Positions 54,918 through 63,825 of a DNA stretch of 64,000 nucleotides are shown here, piece after piece; position 1 is the first letter of the stretch, and every line of letters begins with the position of its first letter. The stretch is from Deltaproteobacteria bacterium (GTDB taxonomy: Bacteria > Myxococcota_A > Polyangia > Polyangiales > Houyiibacteriaceae), in the NCBI GenBank assembly GCA_017644045.1, contig JAEPMI010000012.1:379666-443665 (forward strand), in the 5' to 3' direction. The notes under the pieces are model-generated. The model was not told the DNA's origin. It saw nothing but the letters and a program-made list of their open reading frames with translations, and searched no databases. Position numbers and translations under genes: made by a program.

Positions 54918-56177
54918 GTGCCGCTCTTCGACGCGACCCCCACGAACTACCGCGAGGTGATGGAGATCGCTCGCGGCGGCATGGGAAGCGTGAGCCTGGT
55001 GGTCCGCGACCACGGCCACTTCGAGCGACTCTACGCCCGCAAGCGGCTCCACGAGTCCTCCCGCGACGACGACGCGATGCGCTCCATGTTCCTCGACGAA
55101 GCGCGGATCGCCGGGCTCATCCGGCACCCGAACGTCGTCAGCGTCACCGACGTCGGCGAGGACGACGAGGGCCCGTACCTCGTCATGGACTACGTCGACG
55201 GAGTGTCGCTGAGCCGCTTCATCCAGCGCATCCGCAAGGCAGGCCGAGAGATGCCGCTGGCCACCGCGCTCGAGATCGTCCGGCAGATCGCGGCGGGGCT
55301 CCAGGCCGCCCACGAGCTCACCGACCCGAGCGGCGAGCGCCTGCAGGTGATCCACCGCGACGTCTCGCCCCAGAACGTGCTGCTCGGCTTCGACGGCTAC
55401 GCGCGGCTCACCGATTTCGGCATCGCCAAGGCGCTCGGCCGGAGCTCGAAGACCCAGACGGGCATGCTCAAGGGCAAGTTCGGCTACATGGCGCCAGAGG
55501 TCCTTCGCTTCGAGGACCCCGTGCCGCAGTCGGACCTCTTCTCGCTCGGAGTGGTGCTCTACGAGGCGCTCACCTGCGAGCGGCTCTACCCTTCGAGCGA
55601 GGGCCCAGCCGCCGCGCGCGCGATCCTCAACGACCCCCCGCCCGACGTCGCCGACGCCGTGGGCGACGCGCCCGACGCGCTGGTCGAGCTGATGTTCTCG
55701 CTGCTCGCAAAGGACCCGAAGCACCGCCCCGCGAGCGCGGGCGAGGTCGAAGCCACCCTCCGGCGCATCCTCGGCGAGGTCACCGAGGACGTCCCGCCGC
55801 CGCCGCTCGCCCGGCTGCTCGAAGAGCTGTGCGGCGACGAGCGACGCGAGCGCGCGGCAGCCATCGAGGCCGCACGGAACGCGAAGCCGGCCGGGTCGAA
55901 GCGAGGCGCGTGGGTCGCCGCCGGAGTCGCGGCCGTGGCGCTGATCGGCGCCGGCGTGGCCTTCGCTCTGGTGGACACGACCCCGGACGCCGAGCCCGTC
56001 GCGCCCCCGCCGATCGCGGCGAGCCCGGAGCCCGTGGAAGAACCGGAGCCCGTGGTGGAGCCCGACCTCGGCGTGCCCGAAGAGACCACCGCCGAGCCCT
56101 CGACGATGCGCCGAAGGCGCCCCCGCCGCCGCGCGAGCATGAACGAGGCCATCGCGCCCATGTGGGATTGGCAGTGA
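54918..56177 (+). CDS. Membrane Ser/Thr protein kinase (N-terminal catalytic domain)
   Basis: The 419-residue protein has a kinase domain at ~10-290: ARGGMGSVSLV (P-loop), YARKRLH (Lys), VIHRDVSPQNVLL (catalytic loop with the myxobacterial HRDVSPQN form), TDFGIAK and GKFGYMAPEVL. An Ala-rich stretch, one transmembrane helix (~334-356, VAAGVAAVALIGAGVAFAL) and a Pro/Glu-rich tail ending in an Arg-rich patch follow. The kinase faces the cytoplasm and the tail the periplasm. Its stop overlaps the start of the PEGA/TPR-like gene (GTGA), a common partner arrangement. Confidence 0.92.
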   Translation: MPLFDATPTNYREVMEIARGGMGSVSLVVRDHGHFERLYARKRLHESSRDDDAMRSMFLDEARIAGLIRHPNVVSVTDVGEDDEGPYLVMDYVDGVSLSRFIQRIRKAGREMPLATALEIVRQIAAGLQAAHELTDPSGERLQVIHRDVSPQNVLLGFDGYARLTDFGIAKALGRSSKTQTGMLKGKFGYMAPEVLRFEDPVPQSDLFSLGVVLYEALTCERLYPSSEGPAAARAILNDPPPDVADAVGDAPDALVELMFSLLAKDPKHRPASAGEVEATLRRILGEVTEDVPPPPLARLLEELCGDERRERAAAIEAARNAKPAGSKRGAWVAAGVAAVALIGAGVAFALVDTTPDAEPVAPPPIAASPEPVEEPEPVVEPDLGVPEETTAEPSTMRRRRPRRRASMNEAIAPMWDWQ

Positions 56178-57049
56178 TCCGCTCGCTCCTCGTGTGTCTG
56201 CTGCTCTCCTCGTCGGCGCTGGCCCAGGAGCCCGACGCGCGCGCGCTCTTCGAGCAGGCCAATGCGGCCACCGCACAGGGCCGCTTCGCCGACGCCCGCG
56301 ACCTCTACCGCCGCTCGCTCGAGCTCGAGGGCAACCCCGCCACCGCCTTCAACCTCGCCGTCGCGCTCACCCGCACCGGCGAGTTCGTCGAGGCCGTCCA
56401 GCGCTTCGACGCGCTCCTCGAAGGCGAGCACGGCCGCATCTCCCGCGCGCAGCAGCGCGAGGTGCGCAACCTCCAGCGCGACGCCGAGCGCAACGTCGCC
56501 ACCCTCGACGTGCGCCTCCCACCCATCGATGGGCTCGTCGTGCGCGTCGATGGTCAGCGCGTCGCCGGCACCAGCCGCGTCGATCCCGGCGAGCACCTGG
56601 TCTCCGTCGAGTCTCCGCGGCACCGACCGCTCGAGGAGCGGGTCACCCTCGAGCGCGGCGAGACCCTCGAGTTCGCGCCGACCCTGCAGCTCCGCCCCGA
56701 CCTCACCCGTGGCCGACTGGTCGTCGACGCACCCGAGGGCGGTCACCTCAGCGTGGCCGGCGGCGGCGAAGCCATGGACCACCTGGACCTCGAGCTCGAG
56801 GCCGGCACCTACGAGCTCACGCTGACCGGCGGCGGCGGCGGTCGCACGCGCGAGGTCGTCGTCGAGGCCGGCGCGACCAGCCGCTACGAGATCACCCCCG
56901 CACCGACCCGACGGGTCTGGCTCTGGGTGCTCGCGGGCGTCCTCGTGGCCGGCGCCGCAGCGACCGTGGTGGCGCTGAGTCTCGGCGAGAAGCCCCCGCG
57001 CGAGGACGCCGTCTACGGCTCCATCGCCACGCTCAGCTTCGGCCCCTGA
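56174..57049 (+). CDS. TPR plus PEGA-like periplasmic protein with C-terminal membrane helix
   Basis: The GTG at 56174 overlaps the kinase stop. The 291-residue protein has a signal sequence (LLVCLLLSSSALAQEP). About two tetratricopeptide units follow (FEQANAATAQGRFADARDLY, NPATAFNLAVALTRTGEFVE). Two beta-rich PEGA-like domains come next (VVRVDGQRVAGTSRVDPGEH, LTLTGGGGGRTREVVVEAG), and one membrane helix near the end (LWVLAGVLVAGAAATVVALS). Such proteins are frequent neighbours of Hanks kinases in this phylum and may be sensors or scaffolds at the cell envelope. The two genes are surely expressed together. Confidence 0.8.
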   Translation: MIRSLLVCLLLSSSALAQEPDARALFEQANAATAQGRFADARDLYRRSLELEGNPATAFNLAVALTRTGEFVEAVQRFDALLEGEHGRISRAQQREVRNLQRDAERNVATLDVRLPPIDGLVVRVDGQRVAGTSRVDPGEHLVSVESPRHRPLEERVTLERGETLEFAPTLQLRPDLTRGRLVVDAPEGGHLSVAGGGEAMDHLDLELEAGTYELTLTGGGGGRTREVVVEAGATSRYEITPAPTRRVWLWVLAGVLVAGAAATVVALSLGEKPPREDAVYGSIATLSFGP

Positions 57050-57117
57050 GCGCGCCACGACGCCATCACGATCACCGGGTAAGTGACTGTGGGACGGCCG
57101 GCCTGGAAGCTCTTTCC

Positions 57118-58746
57118 ATGCCCCGCTCCCACTCCCCCACGGTTCTCGCGCTCGGGCTGGCCCTCGGCTGCCAGGGCGTGATCGGCGACGCCGGCAAGGC
57201 CCCCGTCGACCCCGACGGTCCCCGCGATCCCGCCGCCTGCGTCGGTGTCATCGACGCCCCGGAGACGGGCTGGGGTCAGCTCGATCCCATCGAGTACGAG
57301 CACGCCATCCAGACCATTCTCGGCATCGACACCGCTGTCGCCGGTCGGCTCGACGAGCACCAGGGCAGTCACATCACCCTGCTCGGCGCCGAGAGCCTGA
57401 ACGAGGTCGCCGCGGACCTCGTCGCCGCGCACGAGCTCGGGGGCTGCACCACCGACGAGTGCGCGACCGAGTGGCTCGTGGCCACCGGCCGTCGGGCGTT
57501 CCGGCGAGCGCTCGACGCCGACGAGCAGGCGTTCGTGGAGGGGCGCTACGCCGACGCGCGAGCCACCGGCATGGACATCCGCGAGGCCACCGCGGTCGTG
57601 ACCGAGGTGCTCCTGCAGGCGCCGCAGACCGTGTACACACCGGTGCTCGGCCCCATCGACGCCGACGGCCTGGTCGAGCTGAGCGGCGCCGAGCTCGCGA
57701 CCCGCATGGCGCTCTTCCTCTGGGCCGGCGTGCCGGACGACGCGCTCATGGTCGCCGCCGAGAGTGGCGCGCTCGACACCCCCGAAGGCCTCGCCGCCGA
57801 AGCGCAGCGCATGCTCGACGATCCCCGCACCGGCGTCGCGCTCGGCCGCTTCGCCGTCGACTGGCTCGGCCTCGAGGGCGGCCCGACGCTCGACCCGCTC
57901 GCCATCGCGCCCAAGGACGAGGATCGCTTCGGCGACGTCAGCGACTCGCTCCGCGCGGCGATGCGCAAGGAGATCGAGATGCTCTTCGCGGACACCGTCC
58001 GCGAGGGCGGCAGCCTGCGCGACCTACTGACCACGCGCCGCGCCTGGGTCGACGACGAGCTCGCCGCGCTCTATGGCGTCGACGCGCCGGACGGTGGCGA
58101 GGGATGGGTCGAGCTCCCGGAGGACGAGCGCGCCGGCATCCTCACCCGCGCGGCCTTCCTCGCGAACTACGCCGGCGCCGAGGTGCGCTCCCCGATTCGC
58201 CGCGGCGTCTTCGTCATCGAGGAGGTGCTCTGCCGCCACATCGAGGAGCCGCCGCCCAACGCGAACGACGTCGCCGTCACCGGCGGTGCCACCGAAGAAG
58301 GCGAGGTCCGCTCCGTGCGCGACGACGTCGACGCCCGCACCCGCGGCGGCGAGTGCGCCGCCTGCCACGACATGATCAACCCGGTCGGCTTCCTCTTCGA
58401 CCACTACGACGCGCTCGGCCGCTACCAGACCGAGGAGATGGTCGAGGTCGACGGCGAGGCGCACCACTTCGCCGTGAACGCGAGCGGCGCCGTGCAGGGC
58501 GCTCCGCTGAACGGCGCCCTCGAGCTCGCCGAGTACCTGGCCGAGTCCGGCGAGGTCAGCACCTGCATGAGCGAGCACTTCTTCGAGAGCGCCACCCGCC
58601 GCGGCATCGCCCCCGAGGACCACTGCAGCGTCGCCACCGCCGAGGCGACCCTGGCCGAAGGCGGCAGCCTGCGCGACGCCCTCGTGGCCATCGTGACCGC
58701 CGAGAGCTTCCGCTACGTCCGCCCCCGCACCGAGGAAGACCGATGA
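57118..58746 (+). CDS. DUF1592/DUF1588/DUF1585 lipoprotein (planctomycete-type cytochrome-like)
   Basis: The 542-residue protein has a lipoprotein signal (LALGLALGCQG). The order DUF1595 (TGRRAFRRALDADEQAFVE), DUF1592 (TEVLLQAPQTVYTP, LATRMALFLWAGVPDDALM), DUF1588 (ILTRAAFLANYAGAEVRSPI, GVFVIEEVLCRHI) and DUF1585 (CMSEHFFESATRRG) is visible. GECAACHDMINPVGF contains a CxxCH haem-binding motif, as in the family. Function is unknown; it is thought to be an extracytoplasmic redox protein acting with the DUF1552 partner. The following gene overlaps its stop (ATGA). Confidence 0.9.
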   Translation: MPRSHSPTVLALGLALGCQGVIGDAGKAPVDPDGPRDPAACVGVIDAPETGWGQLDPIEYEHAIQTILGIDTAVAGRLDEHQGSHITLLGAESLNEVAADLVAAHELGGCTTDECATEWLVATGRRAFRRALDADEQAFVEGRYADARATGMDIREATAVVTEVLLQAPQTVYTPVLGPIDADGLVELSGAELATRMALFLWAGVPDDALMVAAESGALDTPEGLAAEAQRMLDDPRTGVALGRFAVDWLGLEGGPTLDPLAIAPKDEDRFGDVSDSLRAAMRKEIEMLFADTVREGGSLRDLLTTRRAWVDDELAALYGVDAPDGGEGWVELPEDERAGILTRAAFLANYAGAEVRSPIRRGVFVIEEVLCRHIEEPPPNANDVAVTGGATEEGEVRSVRDDVDARTRGGECAACHDMINPVGFLFDHYDALGRYQTEEMVEVDGEAHHFAVNASGAVQGAPLNGALELAEYLAESGEVSTCMSEHFFESATRRGIAPEDHCSVATAEATLAEGGSLRDALVAIVTAESFRYVRPRTEEDR

Positions 58747-60179
58747 CCCAGAAGAAGCTGTTCTCCCGCCGGACCTTCCTGCGCGGTGTCGGGGCCGTGA
58801 CCGTCGCCCTCCCCGCGCTCGAGCTCACGCACGGCGCCGGTCGCGCGCAGACCACCGACGCGCCGCTGCTCTTCCTCGTGCACGAGCACGGCGGCACCGT
58901 CAGCGCGCGCAACCGCGGCGGCAGCAACAACGACGGCAACGGCGGCCACCACGGCATGGACTGGTGGCGGCCGACCGCGACCGACCGCGTGCTCCGTGCG
59001 GAGAACCTGAGCCGACTGCACCGCGGCCTGCTCGACCCCTTCGTCGCGAAGATGTCGATCCTCGCCGGCATCGACAACATGGCCGCGGTCGCGCAGGGCC
59101 CCTACGGCGGCGGCGGCCACAACTGGGTCAACGTCACCCACCTGACCTGCTGCGACGTGAACACCAGCGGCGAGGATCTCCGGGCGACCGCGCCCTCCTT
59201 CGATCGGCTCATCGCCGACGCGACCAGCGCCGACGTGCCCTTCCCCTCCGTCGACCTGCGCATCCACGGCCACAACTACGGTACGCCCTTCAAGCAAGCG
59301 GACGGCAGCAGCGTGTCCTCTTCTGCCGACCCGCGCGATGCCTTCGCGCGCATCTTCGCGGGCGTCAGCCCCGACGGCGGACCGGATCCGGAGCTCGTCG
59401 CGCTGCAGGCGCGTCGGAAGAGCGTGCTCGACGGAGTGCAGGAGTCCTTCGCCATGCTCCGGCGCCGCGCCGGTCAGGCCGACCGCGACACCCTCGACGC
59501 CCACGCCGAGCACATCCGTTCGATGGAGCGCCGCCTCGACGCGCTGGGCACACCCTCGGCCGCGTGCACCCTCCCCGACCTCGACGCGCACCCCGACGCC
59601 GAGACCACCGGCCCGCTCCACGTCGACCTCATGGTGCACGCCGCGCGCTGCGGACTGAGCCGCGTCTTCAACCTGCAGATCGGCGACCTGCTCACCCCCT
59701 GGCTCGGCACCTTCTACGCCACCGAGCGCGGTCACTCGCTCGGCCACGCCGGCCGCGAGGTCGGACCCACCGGCCCGAACGCCAGCCGCCGCGCCGACTG
59801 GGAAGCCGAGATGGAGACCAACCGCCGCTGGCGCATCGGCGTGCTCGCGCAGCTCCTCGAGAAGCTCGAGGCCACCCCCGTCGGCGACGGCACCCTCCTC
59901 GACAACAGCCTCGTCGTGTACTCGAGCGAGTTCAGCAACGCCGCCACCCACTCCGCCCGCGACCTGCCCATCGTCGTCGCGGGCAGCGCCGGCGGCCGCT
60001 TCGAGCAGGGCCAGTTCATCGACTACAACACCGAGAGTGGCACCGCCTACGCGACCCGCGCCTCGACCCACAACCTCTGGACCTCCGTGCTCAACGCCTT
60101 CGGCGTCCCGGTGGACCACTTCGGCAACGGCGACGCGTATGTCGAGGGTCCGCTCGAAGGGTTCGTGCCGAGCGTCTGA
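58743..60179 (+). CDS. DUF1552 protein, Tat-exported
   Basis: The ATG at 58743 overlaps the DUF1592 stop. The 478-residue product starts with a twin-arginine signal (SRRTFLRGVGAVTVALPALE), so it is exported folded. The body matches DUF1552: DAPLLFLVHEHGGTV, MSILAGIDNMAAVAQGPYGG, GHNWVNVTHLTC, DLRIHGHNYGTPF and LDNSLVVYSSEFSNAATHSA. DUF1552 belongs to the DUF1501/alkaline phosphatase-like neighbourhood, but its activity is unknown. It nearly always pairs with a DUF1592 protein, as here. It probably functions in the periplasm or at the cell surface. Confidence 0.9.
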   Translation: MTQKKLFSRRTFLRGVGAVTVALPALELTHGAGRAQTTDAPLLFLVHEHGGTVSARNRGGSNNDGNGGHHGMDWWRPTATDRVLRAENLSRLHRGLLDPFVAKMSILAGIDNMAAVAQGPYGGGGHNWVNVTHLTCCDVNTSGEDLRATAPSFDRLIADATSADVPFPSVDLRIHGHNYGTPFKQADGSSVSSSADPRDAFARIFAGVSPDGGPDPELVALQARRKSVLDGVQESFAMLRRRAGQADRDTLDAHAEHIRSMERRLDALGTPSAACTLPDLDAHPDAETTGPLHVDLMVHAARCGLSRVFNLQIGDLLTPWLGTFYATERGHSLGHAGREVGPTGPNASRRADWEAEMETNRRWRIGVLAQLLEKLEATPVGDGTLLDNSLVVYSSEFSNAATHSARDLPIVVAGSAGGRFEQGQFIDYNTESGTAYATRASTHNLWTSVLNAFGVPVDHFGNGDAYVEGPLEGFVPSV

Positions 60180-60216
60180 AGGGAATCAACGCGGCGCCCA
60201 TGCGTACCAGAGGTCG

Positions 60217-60903
60217 ATGAGACCTCTGCTCGCGTTGGTGTGGCTCGTGGCCTGTGGTGGTGAGGGACAACGCTCGGCGACGCCGGAGAGTGCGCCCGAG
60301 GCCGCGGCAGAAGAGGCGCCCTCGGCGGAGGAGCCAGTCGAGGCTGCTCCCCATACCGACGACGGACCGACGTGGCTGCGGCTCGCGCAATCGCTCCGCT
60401 ACGACATGGAGGTCGGCGTCCCCGCCGAGCGACGCGGGAGCACGATCGCAGCGGTGGAGACCGCGCTGGGCGACGCGGGCGGCACCCTCGACTGCAGCGA
60501 CCTCACCTGGGTCTCGGACGAGGACGGCGTGTCCGAGCGACAGTGCGGCGGCGAGCTGCGCATCGAGGGGATCGACGGCATGGTGAGCGCGACCTTCCGC
60601 CGCTACGAGATCCCCGAGGAACCCGAGGCCCCCGGGCTCATGCACCTCATCCTCGGCGGGCCCTTCCTCGGCGACGACGCCGAGACCGAGCGATGGCTCA
60701 CCGCCGTGCGCGCGGCGGTCGAGTCGGTCTACGGCCCACCCGAGAACGCCAGCGAGGAGTCGACCCACGACCTGCGCTGGCGCGCGGGCGACCGGAACCT
60801 GCTGCTCCACGACGCGACCCGCGCTCCATGCGGGGGGCTCTGCAACTCGTTCCTTTGGATCGGCGGCCCGGAGGATCCGGAGCTCTCGGCGCGCGGCTTC
60901 TGA
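60217..60903 (+). CDS. Lipoprotein, paralogue 1 of a flanking pair
   Basis: The 228-residue protein has a lipoprotein signal (LLALVWLVACGGEGQ), a Glu/Ala-rich linker and a ~170-residue domain. The domain contains LDCSDLTWV, an IPEEPEAPGLMHLILGGPF block, and APCGGLCNSFLWIGG at the end. All these blocks recur in the gene at 62459-63118. I recognise no family. The two paralogues flank a DUF234-type ATPase gene, so a tandem duplication seems to have been split by the ATPase. Its own start is the ATG at 60217, 37 bases after the DUF1552 stop. Confidence 0.72.
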   Translation: MRPLLALVWLVACGGEGQRSATPESAPEAAAEEAPSAEEPVEAAPHTDDGPTWLRLAQSLRYDMEVGVPAERRGSTIAAVETALGDAGGTLDCSDLTWVSDEDGVSERQCGGELRIEGIDGMVSATFRRYEIPEEPEAPGLMHLILGGPFLGDDAETERWLTAVRAAVESVYGPPENASEESTHDLRWRAGDRNLLLHDATRAPCGGLCNSFLWIGGPEDPELSARGF

Positions 60904-60920
60904 GCGAGTCCAATGCCGTA

Positions 60921-60966
60921 GTTCCACTGCTGGAACTTCCACTTGTGGAACTTCCATCCATGGAAC
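60921..60966. promoter_or_regulatory. Array of GGAAC inverted repeats before the ATPase gene
   Basis: Three perfect inverted repeats lie head to tail: GTTCCA-CTGC-TGGAAC, TTCCAC-TT-GTGGAA and TTCCAT-CC-ATGGAA. GGAAC recurs with a 15-base period (60932, 60947 and 60962). The array ends 10 bases before the ATG of the ATPase gene. It is probably an operator or a structure that gates translation; an attachment site is another possibility. Confidence 0.6.
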
Positions 60967-60976
60967 ATCATGGTCC

Positions 60977-62389
60977 ATGGTCACGCGACCCAACGAGATC
61001 CTCGATCGCGAAGCGGAATGGGGAGTGCTCGAGGACCTGTGGGGGAGTGCTCAGCCCGAGCTCGTCTTCGTCCTCGGGCGCCGACGGGTCGGGAAGAGCT
61101 TCGTCCTCTCCCGCTTCGCTCGTGCCGTGGGCGGCGTGTACTACCAAGCGACCCGGCGGACCGAGGCCGAGCAGTTGATCGCACTCTCGGCTGCCCTCGG
61201 CGAGCGCTTCGACGACGCGGCGCTACGGCAGGGTGCGGGTCTGCCCTCGTGGGAGGCGTTGTTCGGCTACCTACGAGAGAAGGCCGGTGAGGAGCCCTTC
61301 TTCGTGGTGCTCGACGAGTTCCCCTTCCTGTCGTCGGCGGCGCCCGCGCTGACCTCGATCATCCAGCAGCTGTGGGACCACGAGTGGGCGGACACCCAGA
61401 TCAAGCTCGTGCTCTCCGGTTCGTACGTCACCGCCATGCTGCAACTCGAAGCCGGCGACCAGCCGCTCTTCGGTCGCCGCACACGGAGGCTGCGCTTCGA
61501 GCCCTTCCTCTGCCGGGACCTCGAGGGCTTCGTTCCCTCGTGGAGTGCTGCCGACCGGATGCGGCTCTATGGAACCGTGGGTCAACTCCCGGGCCACCTC
61601 GCGCTGGTGGACCGCAAGGCCTCGCTGCGATCCAACGTCGCGCGCCTCATGCTCGAGAGCTCGGGGCGACTCGTGGACGAGGCGCAGCACATGCTCGACA
61701 CCTTTCTCGGCGAAGCCGACGTCCACTACTCGATCCTCGAAGCCATCGCCCGCGGAGATCAGACCTGGAGCCGCATCACCAGTCGCATCGGTAAGAGCGG
61801 GGGCGCCGTCTCCCGGCCGCTGCACTGGCTCGAGCAGATGAGCTTCATCGAGCGGGTGGTCCCGATCACCGAGAAGGCGCCGAGCAAATCCAAGCGCGCC
61901 ATCTATCGGATCGCCGACCCGCACGTGCGCTTCTGGCACCGCTTCGTGGCACCGGCGATGCGTTCGGGGAGTCTCGGGCTCGTGAGCCCGGCAAAGCTCT
62001 ACGACCGAGCGGTGAAGCCCAACCTCGATGACCACATGGGGCCGGTCTTCGAGCAGATTTGCACCGAGCACGCGCGCAGCAGCGGCGCACCTTTCGAGCC
62101 ATTCCGTGTGGGCCCGTGGTGGGACGCGAAGGGGCGCAACGAGGTCGACGTGGTGAGCATCTCGGCGGATGACGAGGTCTTCGTCGCCGAGTGCAAATGG
62201 GGGCGAATCAAGCTTGCCCACCTCGCCGAGCTGCGCGAGCGGGCGCAGCTCGTGGTGTCCGAGCTTCCGAGGGTGGCTCGGGTGCACCTCGGGCTGTATT
62301 CGGGGCGCGGGAGCTTCGACGCGAAGGTCCTGCGCGCCGCGGAGGACGGTGAGGTGCAGCTCTTCGGGCCCGACGACGTTCTCGGTTGA
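60977..62389 (+). CDS. ATPase of the archaeal-type AAA/DUF234 family
   Basis: The 470-residue protein has an N-terminal ATPase domain with FVLGRRRVGKSFVL (Walker A), FFVVLDEFPFLSS (Walker B) and LVLSGSYVTAML (sensor). A winged-helix region follows. The C-terminal DUF234-like domain is nuclease-like, with NEVDVVSISADDE and FVAECKWGR forming a plausible PD-(D/E)xK core. Family members occur patchily and are often carried on mobile or defence-related DNA; their function is not known. Between two paralogous lipoproteins it looks like an insertion. The start lacks a good ribosome-binding site. Confidence 0.85.
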   Translation: MVTRPNEILDREAEWGVLEDLWGSAQPELVFVLGRRRVGKSFVLSRFARAVGGVYYQATRRTEAEQLIALSAALGERFDDAALRQGAGLPSWEALFGYLREKAGEEPFFVVLDEFPFLSSAAPALTSIIQQLWDHEWADTQIKLVLSGSYVTAMLQLEAGDQPLFGRRTRRLRFEPFLCRDLEGFVPSWSAADRMRLYGTVGQLPGHLALVDRKASLRSNVARLMLESSGRLVDEAQHMLDTFLGEADVHYSILEAIARGDQTWSRITSRIGKSGGAVSRPLHWLEQMSFIERVVPITEKAPSKSKRAIYRIADPHVRFWHRFVAPAMRSGSLGLVSPAKLYDRAVKPNLDDHMGPVFEQICTEHARSSGAPFEPFRVGPWWDAKGRNEVDVVSISADDEVFVAECKWGRIKLAHLAELRERAQLVVSELPRVARVHLGLYSGRGSFDAKVLRAAEDGEVQLFGPDDVLG

Positions 62390-62458
62390 GCGGCTGGGTC
62401 TTCTCGAAGAGAACAACCGTGGAGGGATCCCGCCCGTGGCCTGGGCGTACACCGAGCC

Positions 62459-63118
62459 ATGAGGGTCTGGGCAGCCGTGGTGTGCATCAGCATGGCGTGC
62501 GGTGGTGAAGGCCAGCGCGCTCGGGCGCCCGAGCCCGAGCCGGTCGAAGACTCGGAGCCGTCGACCGCTGTCGACCCGGATGCGTGGCTCGACGTCGTGC
62601 GTGGCGTGCGCGTCGACATGCGCGTCGGTCGACCGGCGAACGAACGCGGCACACCCATCGACGAGGTGGAGGCGGCCATCCGCGAGGCCGGCGGCACCCT
62701 CGACTGCAGTGACCTCACCTGGGTCACCGACGAAGAGGGCGTCAACGAAGCGCAATGTCAGGGCTCGATCCCGATCGAAGGCACCCAGGGCATCGTCACC
62801 GCCAACGTTCGCAAGTACGAGATCCCCGACGAGCCCGACACGCCCGGCCTGCTGAACCTGGTCCTCGGCGGCCCCTTCCTCGGCGCGAACGACGACGCCA
62901 TCGGCGAATGGGTCGAGGCCGTGCGCGCGAAGCTCGAGTCGCACTACGGCGCGCCGATGAACGCCGACGAGACCGATCCTGCGGACCTCCGCTGGCGCGC
63001 AGCCGACCGTCACCTCGTCGTCCACGACCCGCGCTTCGCGCCGTGCGGCGGCGAGTGCAATGCGTTCGTGTGGGTCGGTGGGCCCGAAGATCCGGAGCTC
63101 GGCCCGCGCGGGTTCTGA
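62459..63118 (+). CDS. Lipoprotein, paralogue 2 of a flanking pair
   Basis: The 219-residue protein has a lipoprotein signal (AAVVCISMACGGEGQ). Its domain is clearly homologous to that encoded at 60217-60903: GGTLDCSDLTWV, IPDEPDTPGLLNLVLGGPFL and APCGGECNAFVWVGGPEDPEL are shared, with about half of the residues identical by eye. Divergence is well past that of a recent duplication. There is no recognised family. The start is the ATG at 62459, 69 bases after the ATPase stop. It converges with a small gene whose stop is one base away. Confidence 0.72.
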   Translation: MRVWAAVVCISMACGGEGQRARAPEPEPVEDSEPSTAVDPDAWLDVVRGVRVDMRVGRPANERGTPIDEVEAAIREAGGTLDCSDLTWVTDEEGVNEAQCQGSIPIEGTQGIVTANVRKYEIPDEPDTPGLLNLVLGGPFLGANDDAIGEWVEAVRAKLESHYGAPMNADETDPADLRWRAADRHLVVHDPRFAPCGGECNAFVWVGGPEDPELGPRGF

Positions 63119-63119
63119 C

Positions 63120-63428
63120 TCAGCTCGCGTCGGGCCCGCGCTGCCGAGCGACGAACGCAGCGAGCCGCTCCTCGGTGAGATCGGCGTCCCAGATCCGCCG
63201 GCTCACGTGACACCAGCCCCACACGAAATCCATCACATCGAGCACGCGGTCCTCGTAGGCCTCGTCCGGCGCCGACTTGCGCAGCTGCTGGAGCGCAAAC
63301 GCGACCGCCTCCTGCGCGATGCCGCGATCCTTGTAGTCGACGACAAGCTCGAGCAACGCCGCGAGCGAGTGCCCGTCGGCGATCGCTCGACCCAGCTCGA
63401 GCCCGAAGTCTTGGCCATTCGAATCCAT
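63120..63428 (-). CDS. Small hypothetical protein
   Basis: The ATG at 63428 gives a 102-residue product; the frame stays open further upstream, but those codons look random. It is acidic and helical, with AALLELVVDYKDRGIAQEAV, RVLDVMDFVWGWCH and ERLAAFVARQRG. There is no signal, membrane segment or named domain. It may be a small cytoplasmic adaptor; I cannot go further. Its stop is one base from that of the convergent lipoprotein gene. Confidence 0.5.
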   Translation of the reverse strand: MDSNGQDFGLELGRAIADGHSLAALLELVVDYKDRGIAQEAVAFALQQLRKSAPDEAYEDRVLDVMDFVWGWCHVSRRIWDADLTEERLAAFVARQRGPDAS

Positions 63429-63825
63429 CGATCTGGCGCCACCCGATGAGGCCATCCGAGCTGGGCGCAAGGCCCCGATCGCATCCCGTGCCGAGGACCA
63501 GGACGGTGAACCAGACTCGCCCCCGCGGGTGGTGACCCTCGAGCTCGTCTGATTGGGGCCGCACCTCCGATCTTTTTCCGATTCGTCACCAGAAGCAGCA
63601 GCACCGAATTTCGGCAATCGAACCGAAACCTTAGGGCACGACCTAACCCATATTGGGGACCTCGTGGCGCGTTTCGTGTCGGCTTCGGCTCTGGATTCGT
63701 CACACCCCCCTCGTATAGATACGTCCAACGGGACGACCCCCATCGGGTGCGAACCGACTTCGCTGACGCAACTGATGGACCGCCTGGACGAGACCTCCCT
63801 CCGTGATGCCACGGAAGGAGTGGAG
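63429..63825. promoter_or_regulatory. Intergenic control region, relatively AT-rich
   Basis: About 400 bases separate a minus-strand gene from the receiver-like gene at the window edge. The stretch 63560-63720 is visibly less GC-rich than its surroundings. TATAGA at 63714-63719 is a candidate -10 box for the plus-strand gene, about 110 bases before its start. I see no gene in it. Confidence 0.4.
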
